Shown here: positions 58,804-64,000 of the stretch, piece by piece
Layout: the number at the start of each line of letters is the position of its first letter
Position numbering within the stretch: the first letter of the stretch is position 1
Assembly (NCBI RefSeq): GCF_004792655.1
Contig: NZ_SRZC01000006.1
Coordinates: 62,001 to 126,000 of the forward strand
DNA length: 64,000 nucleotides
DNA from: Palleniella muris
Lineage (GTDB): Bacteria > Bacteroidota > Bacteroidia > Bacteroidales > Bacteroidaceae
Reading direction: 5' to 3'
The notes under the pieces: generated by a model
Seen by the model: only the letters and a program-made list of their open reading frames with translations
What the model was told of the DNA's origin: nothing
Databases searched by the model: none
Made by a program: the position numbers and the translations under genes

Positions 58804-59256
58804 TCACAAGACAAAATGCGCTCCCCATACGAGGATGGCATAGCGCAGGAACTTGCCTATCGCTATTGCTATTGTTGTGATGAATATGTTGGCACGCATA
58901 AGACCGAGCATAATGGTAATTGCACTGCCAATAATGGGCAGGAACGCGAAAAAGCCTATCCATGCACCATGTCCATGCATGAAGCGTTCAGCCTTGTCCA
59001 ATGACTCTTTCTTCACATGCAGGTATTTCTCTATCCAGTCAATTCTGCCAAGATGTCCGACCCAATAGTTGAACATAGAGCCAAGGACATTGCCAGCAGT
59101 GCCCCACACCACCAAACCAACAGGGTCAAGCCCAGCAGCCTGGAGACCAACCATTATGGCTTCGCTGCTCCATGGGAACACACTTCCGGCAATGAATGCC
59201 GCAATGAACATCCCTATGTATCCGTAACCTTCCAGCAGGGTTATAATGTCAGCCAT
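58804..59256 (-). CDS. DedA/YqaA-family membrane protein
   Basis: 150 residues from the ATG at 59256 (MADIITLLEGYGYIGMFIAA). VFPWSSEAIMVGLQAAGLDP and GTAGNVLGSMFNYWVGHLGR are signature stretches of the YqaA branch of the SNARE-associated/DedA family, with the re-entrant loops and FLPIIGSAITIMLGLMR. These proteins handle polyprenyl or other lipids across the inner membrane. Start overlaps the upstream gene by 16 bp. Confidence 0.9.
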   Translation of the reverse strand: MADIITLLEGYGYIGMFIAAFIAGSVFPWSSEAIMVGLQAAGLDPVGLVVWGTAGNVLGSMFNYWVGHLGRIDWIEKYLHVKKESLDKAERFMHGHGAWIGFFAFLPIIGSAITIMLGLMRANIFITTIAIAIGKFLRYAILVWGAHFVL

Positions 59257-60230
59257 TCTTGCAAATAGGGTATGATGGTTAATGCCAAGACAAGCACAAT
59301 AGAAACTATCACTGATATGTTTGTCAGGCGTGTTGAAGTGAAATTGATATAATGCGCTACCAGAGGAGCGGCGCACACGACAATGATTCCGAACAAGATG
59401 TCCGCGCCCGGCACATCATTCAGGGGAAGGATGTATAGTGCTGCCAAAGCGAAAGTGAACACCAAGGATATGAGTGTGAATATGCTGAAAAGCATCCTCA
59501 CATGAATCTTGTCATCAGAACTGTGGCGCAGGAAATGTATCATTCCAACCAAAGACATTACCACAACAAATGATTCTGCGTAAAGTTCCCACAATGTCAT
59601 CGGCAAGGCTGCCGGCAATAATGTATTCATATCACTGAATGCGAGCAATGTGCTGTCGTCCGGCACCAAAGCATCGCGATACGCAAAAATAAGGTCATAC
59701 CGGTTTTCAATCACGACATAAGGCATGAGGCACCACAAAGGCGTAATCACCCCAAGAATCGATGCAAGCCAAGACCTGAAACTGAACGACATAAGGAAAA
59801 ACGCATCTGCTATCCAAAATACCGGCAAGGCAAACACCAATGGAGGCCAAAGCATTGCAGCAAGTCCCATGAAAAGGTATGCCCAATATTTCATGCCATT
59901 ACTGTCATGCTCCTGGTATGTCCTGAACGATAATGTCACCATGAACAGGAAACACATCTGTACTGCCATTACCTCAAGATTCCTCAACAGCCATGGGCAC
60001 ATGAGCATCAGCGCCATATAGGAACAACTTACCATACGGCTGTATCTTCTCATAAGGGCATTGCGGTTGTTCAACTCCATCATGAGGTATGTGTTGACGA
60101 CAAATATCAGACACTGCCACCACAACGTATTGTCTGCAAAGAGCATAAGCCCCCACAGACATGCACTGTAAAGAATCATAACAGGCAATGCCATACGGCT
60201 TGAACCCATATTGTTCTGGAATCGTCGCAT
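59241..60230 (-). CDS. Polytopic inner-membrane protein, unknown
   Basis: 329 residues from the ATG at 60230. About ten hydrophobic helices (for example FLFMVTLSFRTYQE preceded by MAVQMC, and SVIVSIVLVLALTIIPYL), with HDSNGMKYWAYLFMGLAAML conserved in related Bacteroidetes proteins that often sit by purD. No transporter motif identified. Operon with DedA; purD is upstream. Confidence 0.75.
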   Translation of the reverse strand: MRRFQNNMGSSRMALPVMILYSACLWGLMLFADNTLWWQCLIFVVNTYLMMELNNRNALMRRYSRMVSCSYMALMLMCPWLLRNLEVMAVQMCFLFMVTLSFRTYQEHDSNGMKYWAYLFMGLAAMLWPPLVFALPVFWIADAFFLMSFSFRSWLASILGVITPLWCLMPYVVIENRYDLIFAYRDALVPDDSTLLAFSDMNTLLPAALPMTLWELYAESFVVVMSLVGMIHFLRHSSDDKIHVRMLFSIFTLISLVFTFALAALYILPLNDVPGADILFGIIVVCAAPLVAHYINFTSTRLTNISVIVSIVLVLALTIIPYLQEWLTL

Positions 60231-60310
60231 CACTAAATATTGTAGCAATATGGCATGCCGACAAATGGTTTCCCCCTTGTCGGCATGCTTCAATAATTTT
60301 ATAAAGAGAA

Positions 60311-61588
60311 TTATAGGTCTGCTCCTATGTCGGAACGGAAATATTTTCCTTCAAACTGAATCTTCTGTGCTTCCTTGAAAGACTTGGCAAGAGCCTCTTC
60401 CTTGTCTGCTCCATAAGAAGAGACAGCTATGACACGTCCGCCGGCAGTTACCACATTTCCATCCTTCATGGCTGTTCCTGAATGGAAGACAATTGATCCT
60501 TCAACATCCTCAATGCCTGTAATTGTGAAGCCTTTCTTGTACTCCTGGGGATAGCCTCCTGACACCATCATCACGCAGACAGCGGAACGTGGGTCGAACT
60601 CTATTGCCCTTGTGTCAAGGTTTCCTTCCGCAACACCTTCAAAAAGGTCTACGATGTCTGACTTCAGACGGAGCATAACACTCTCTGTCTCAGGGTCACC
60701 CATGCGGCAGTTGTACTCGATCACCATCGGTTCTCCATTGACATTGATGAGTCCGAAGAAGATAAAGCCCTTGTAATCAATGCCCTCTGCAGCAAGACCG
60801 TTGACCGTTGGCTTGATGATGCGCTCCTCAACCTTAGCCATCCATTCAGGAGTTGCGAAAGGAACAGGAGTCACGCTGCCCATGCCACCTGTGTTAAGAC
60901 CAGTGTCATGCTCACCGATGCGCTTGTAATCCTTTGCTTCAGGCAGGATTTTGTATTTCTTTCCGTCTGTGAGGACAAAGACAGAGCACTCTATGCCTGA
61001 CAGGAATTCCTCAATTACAACACGTGAAGACGCATTGCCGAACATGCCTCCGAGCATCTCTTTCAACTCGCTCTTTGCCTCGTCCAGTGTGTCAAGGATA
61101 AGCACTCCCTTGCCGGCGCACAGTCCGTCAGCCTTCAGCACATAAGGAGCAGAAAGCGTCTCAAGGAACTTGCAGCCTTCCTCCACCTGTGTGCCATCGA
61201 AAGTTTCATAGGCAGCAGTTGGTATGTTGTGGCGCTTCATGAACGCTTTTGCGAAATCCTTTGAGCCTTCAAGCACGGCACCGGCCTTTGAAGGTCCTAT
61301 GACAGGAATATCCTTTGTGCGGGAATCGTTCTTCAAATCATCATAAACTCCCTTTACCAATGGGTCTTCGGGACCTACAACGACCATTTTCACGTCATTA
61401 TCCACAACAAACTGCTTGATAGCCTCAAAGTCATCGGCTTTCATATCCACGTTAACACCCTTGCCACCGACACCGTCAGTGCCGGCATTGCCCGGGGCGA
61501 CAAACAGTTTGTCACACTTTGCGCTCTGCGCAATCTTCCAACCTATGGCATGCTCTCTGCCACCTGAACCTAATAAAAGTATATTCAT
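60311..61588 (-). CDS. purD: Phosphoribosylamine-glycine ligase
   Basis: 425 residues. Starts [23 protein letters not shown]-grasp elements [45 protein letters not shown] and [17 protein letters not shown] are all standard. Catalyses the second step of purine synthesis. Complete and of normal length. Confidence 0.97.
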   Translation of the reverse strand: MNILLLGSGGREHAIGWKIAQSAKCDKLFVAPGNAGTDGVGGKGVNVDMKADDFEAIKQFVVDNDVKMVVVGPEDPLVKGVYDDLKNDSRTKDIPVIGPSKAGAVLEGSKDFAKAFMKRHNIPTAAYETFDGTQVEEGCKFLETLSAPYVLKADGLCAGKGVLILDTLDEAKSELKEMLGGMFGNASSRVVIEEFLSGIECSVFVLTDGKKYKILPEAKDYKRIGEHDTGLNTGGMGSVTPVPFATPEWMAKVEERIIKPTVNGLAAEGIDYKGFIFFGLINVNGEPMVIEYNCRMGDPETESVMLRLKSDIVDLFEGVAEGNLDTRAIEFDPRSAVCVMMVSGGYPQEYKKGFTITGIEDVEGSIVFHSGTAMKDGNVVTAGGRVIAVSSYGADKEEALAKSFKEAQKIQFEGKYFRSDIGADL

Positions 61589-61665
61589 ATCGTTACAAGT
61601 TTCTTTTTTTCATACACGCAAGGTGCCTAATCCTTACAGTGGGAATCCCACCGGCAAGCAGCATC

Positions 61666-63570
61666 CTATTTCAGATAATCCTCGAAATACTGTGTGATTC
61701 GCTCATGCAAATGGACAGATGCATGTCCACGCATGTTATGCCCCTCACCCGGATAAACAAAGAAATCAGGCTGAGTGCCTGCCTTCACACAAGCGTCAAG
61801 GAACTGCAAAGCATGCTGTGGCACGACTGTCGGGTCGTTCATACCGATAATAATCTGCAGCTTGCCCTTCAGATTCTTTGCTTTGTCAAGCAAAGATGTT
61901 TGGGCATAGCCTTCCGGATTGGTCTCAGGAGTGTCCATATAACGCTCGCCATACATCACCTCATACCATTTCCAGTCTATCACCGGTCCGCCGGCAACAC
62001 CTACTTTGAACACATCCGGATAGGTTGTCATCAATGATGTCGTCATGAATCCGCCAAAGCTCCAGCCATGAACACCAAGTCTTTCCATGTCAACGTAAGG
62101 CAATGTACGCAGGAAATCCACACCCTTCATCTGGTCTTTCATCTCCTCCTGTCCGAGATGCCTGAATGTCACCTGCTCAAACTCCCTGCCACGGTTCTCC
62201 GAACCACGGTTGTCAAGAATGAAAAGGATATATCCCTTCTGTGCCATGTATGTCTCCCAGGAACGGGAGCCCCAATGCCATGATGCCTCAACGTTATGGG
62301 CATGAGGTCCGCCATAGACATAAACGACTGTCGGATATTTCTTTGTTTCGTCAAAATCCGGTGGCAGCACAAGACGGTAATAGAGGTCTGTTGTTCCGTC
62401 AGCAGCCTTTATCGAACCGCATTTGTACGTTGGAACGGCATATCCCTCCCATGGATTAGGCGAAACGAAATACTCCTTTCGTGTCTTCTTCACCGTATTT
62501 ATGATGTCGTATGCACGCGGAGTGTCAGGTGTGGAATACACATCCACCAACTGCGTGCCGTCATCTGAGAGAATGCCATAATGAACGCCCTTGCCGTTGT
62601 CAAGAAGGGTACGTTTGCCATTCATGTCAAGTGCAAAGAGATTGCTTTGCAAAGGGTTCAGCTCATTGGAGCGGATTATGACGGATTTGTTCTTCTTGCA
62701 GAATCCGAGAATCTCCATGTTGACATAGTTTCCATTGGTCAGCTGCTTCAGAAGTTTGCCGTCTGTATTATACAAGTACAGATGTCTGTACCCATCCGTG
62801 TCGCTCCACAATATGAACTTGTTGGAGTCCCAAGGCAGGAAAGCAACAGGATGAAGAGGCTCTACGTATTTGTCATTATGCTCTGTGTATAGGGTCTTGA
62901 CTTTCTTGCCTGTCTCCGCATCATAGACATCCAACGAAGTGTCAGTCTGGTCGCGGTTCACTTCAAACAGATAAATGCTTCTGTTGTCCGGTGACCAGCA
63001 GATATTCGTGAAATAACGGTCTGTCACATCTCCGAGCTCCAGCCACACTGTCTTTGCTGTCTTCATGTCATAGACACCGACAGTGACCTTGTGGCTCTTC
63101 ATTCCTGCCATAGGATACGCGTCCGGCTCCACAGCAGCCACACGCTCAAAGGTGTTCACCTGCGGATAGTCCGTGACCATTGACTGGTCCATACGATAGA
63201 AAGCAAACCGTGACTTGTCAGGAGAAAGGAATATGCCACTGTTGATTCCGAACTCATTCCTATGGACAGCCTCGCCATAAACAAGCTGACGGCTGCCGTC
63301 AGTGGTAACCTGCTGCGGCTCATTGCCGACAGCTGTCTGCACATATATATTATGTTCACGCGTGAACACCTGCGGGTAGCCCTTCGGTTTCGTCAGCGTG
63401 TCACTGTTCACCAGCTTGTTGCCGTCCCACCAAAGGCGGAGGTATTTCGGTGACATCTGCCTGAAGTTCTTGCCGCCGAAATTCAAATCCTCAAGTGTGA
63501 ACTGCTTCTGCTGCGCATTGATGCCCAGTGTTGCCACAGTCATTGCCATTGCAAGAATAATACGTTTCAT
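61666..63570 (-). CDS. S9 family dipeptidyl peptidase (DPP-IV-like)
   Basis: 634 residues with signal peptide (IILAMAMTVATLGINAQQ). An N-terminal beta-propeller and a C-terminal alpha/beta-hydrolase with nucleophile Ser504 in GWSFGG, Asp579 in GMNDPTV and His611 in GEGHNMRG. The double-Glu or Asn motif region RNRGSENRGREFEQ-like segment (NRGSENRGREF) precedes it. The protein is shorter than typical DPP-IV (about 720), mainly in the propeller. Cleaves X-Pro or X-Ala dipeptides from peptides in the periplasm. Confidence 0.9.
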   Translation of the reverse strand: MKRIILAMAMTVATLGINAQQKQFTLEDLNFGGKNFRQMSPKYLRLWWDGNKLVNSDTLTKPKGYPQVFTREHNIYVQTAVGNEPQQVTTDGSRQLVYGEAVHRNEFGINSGIFLSPDKSRFAFYRMDQSMVTDYPQVNTFERVAAVEPDAYPMAGMKSHKVTVGVYDMKTAKTVWLELGDVTDRYFTNICWSPDNRSIYLFEVNRDQTDTSLDVYDAETGKKVKTLYTEHNDKYVEPLHPVAFLPWDSNKFILWSDTDGYRHLYLYNTDGKLLKQLTNGNYVNMEILGFCKKNKSVIIRSNELNPLQSNLFALDMNGKRTLLDNGKGVHYGILSDDGTQLVDVYSTPDTPRAYDIINTVKKTRKEYFVSPNPWEGYAVPTYKCGSIKAADGTTDLYYRLVLPPDFDETKKYPTVVYVYGGPHAHNVEASWHWGSRSWETYMAQKGYILFILDNRGSENRGREFEQVTFRHLGQEEMKDQMKGVDFLRTLPYVDMERLGVHGWSFGGFMTTSLMTTYPDVFKVGVAGGPVIDWKWYEVMYGERYMDTPETNPEGYAQTSLLDKAKNLKGKLQIIIGMNDPTVVPQHALQFLDACVKAGTQPDFFVYPGEGHNMRGHASVHLHERITQYFEDYLK

Positions 63571-63573
63571 AAA

Positions 63574-64000
63574 TCAATCCTTCCCGAACATTTTCTTTCT
63601 GTCAGCGAAACCACGTCCGGAACCTTCACGGCGAGGACGCATTGGCTTCTTTTCACCATAGCCTTTGTCGTCGAAACGGCTTCCCTTACGTTCAAAACCT
63701 CCACGGCGATTTTTCTTGTCGTTATCAAAACGCTTGCCGTCTTTGCGGCGGTCATCACGGAATTCCCTGCGGCGCTCATCGTTTCTGCCATAGTCCCTGC
63801 CCTCACGGCGCTCGCCACCACGGTCACGTCGCTCACGGAAATCCGCCTTGCCTATCCTATGGTCAAGCGAGTGGAAATGGAATGAGCGTATGTCCTCGTC
63901 GTCGTAATCATCGACATTGCCTGAACGCATCGCCTTGTATTTGCGTTCAAGCGCCTTTTCCTTTTCGCGCTCATCGTCACCGTCCATACGGCTCTGCTCA
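63574..64000 (-). CDS. Arg/Asp/Gly-rich C-terminal tail of a partial protein
   Basis: The frame is open to the window edge, so only the C-terminal 141 residues or so are seen. They are low-complexity and highly charged (FRERRDRGGERREGRDYG, then RRGGFERKGSRFDDKGYGE), ending FADRKKMFGKD. Such tails occur on Bacteroidetes RNA-binding enzymes such as pseudouridine synthases and DEAD-box helicases, but no catalytic part is in view, so I give no function. Confidence 0.6.
   Translation of the reverse strand, partial: EQSRMDGDDEREKEKALERKYKAMRSGNVDDYDDEDIRSFHFHSLDHRIGKADFRERRDRGGERREGRDYGRNDERRREFRDDRRKDGKRFDNDKKNRRGGFERKGSRFDDKGYGEKKPMRPRREGSGRGFADRKKMFGKD

Noticed and set aside
58518-58880. Plus-strand frame of 120 codons
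   Set aside because: Antisense to the DedA gene end and to the better small frame at 58577-58759; composition is unlike a protein.
1-64000. tRNA and rRNA genes
   Set aside because: No T-arm-plus-acceptor pattern was found apart from tmRNA, and no rRNA-like stretch is present.

Overview
The window looks like chromosomal DNA of a Bacteroidales bacterium, most likely Prevotella-like. Supporting signs are the Bacteroidetes promoter pattern TTTG-N19/20-TAnnTTTG in front of many genes, a SusC/SusD pair next to a propeller-type sensor regulator, a carboxynorspermidine-type polyamine pathway, a type B L31 protein, and a tmRNA whose tag reads GETRYALAA. Genus is inference only.

Positions 1 to 19995 are most of a Mu-like transposable prophage whose far end lies left of the window. 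An early operon runs leftward (about 18440 to 11658) from a promoter whose -33 box overlaps the start of a LexA/CI-like repressor. It encodes a small HTH protein, a small membrane protein, a MuA-like transposase, a MuB-like ATPase, a second ATPase, small accessory proteins and a Gam-like protein. Structural genes form two divergent blocks from a shared region near 4600-4730. Rightward: small and large terminase, gp36-like protein, portal, minor head protein with an AT-rich toxin-like C-terminus, gpG-like and gp37-like proteins. Leftward: ClpP-like protease/scaffold, capsid, tail sheath, tail tube, frameshifted tail chaperone pair and tape measure.

Positions 19996 to about 26600 are an integrative element of the Bacteroides conjugative/mobilizable type: a methylase/helicase gene cut by the prophage, DUF1896, a topoisomerase-like protein, a DUF4099/DUF3945 protein, two HTH proteins and a tyrosine recombinase. 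It lies beside ssrA (27119-27515). The prophage is therefore nested inside another mobile element, and both probably sit by the tmRNA gene.

From 27.6 kb rightward the content is core-like: carboxynorspermidine synthase and decarboxylase, uridine kinase, L31B, two GH25 lysozymes, a zinc-ribbon membrane protein, a broken YafQ toxin with its antitoxin, a TonB-dependent receptor, a three-gene envelope cluster, an M3 peptidase - dCMP deaminase - CtpA-type protease - formyl-THF cyclo-ligase - response regulator run, a SusC/SusD locus with a membrane-anchored AraC regulator, a DedA protein, PurD and a DPP-IV-like peptidase. Intergenic DNA is rich in structure: four arrays of degenerate 22-bp tandem repeats (one inside the prophage), a palindrome made of palindromes beside nspC, a rod-like 6S-like RNA, and two promoter-to-terminator units that look like small RNAs.
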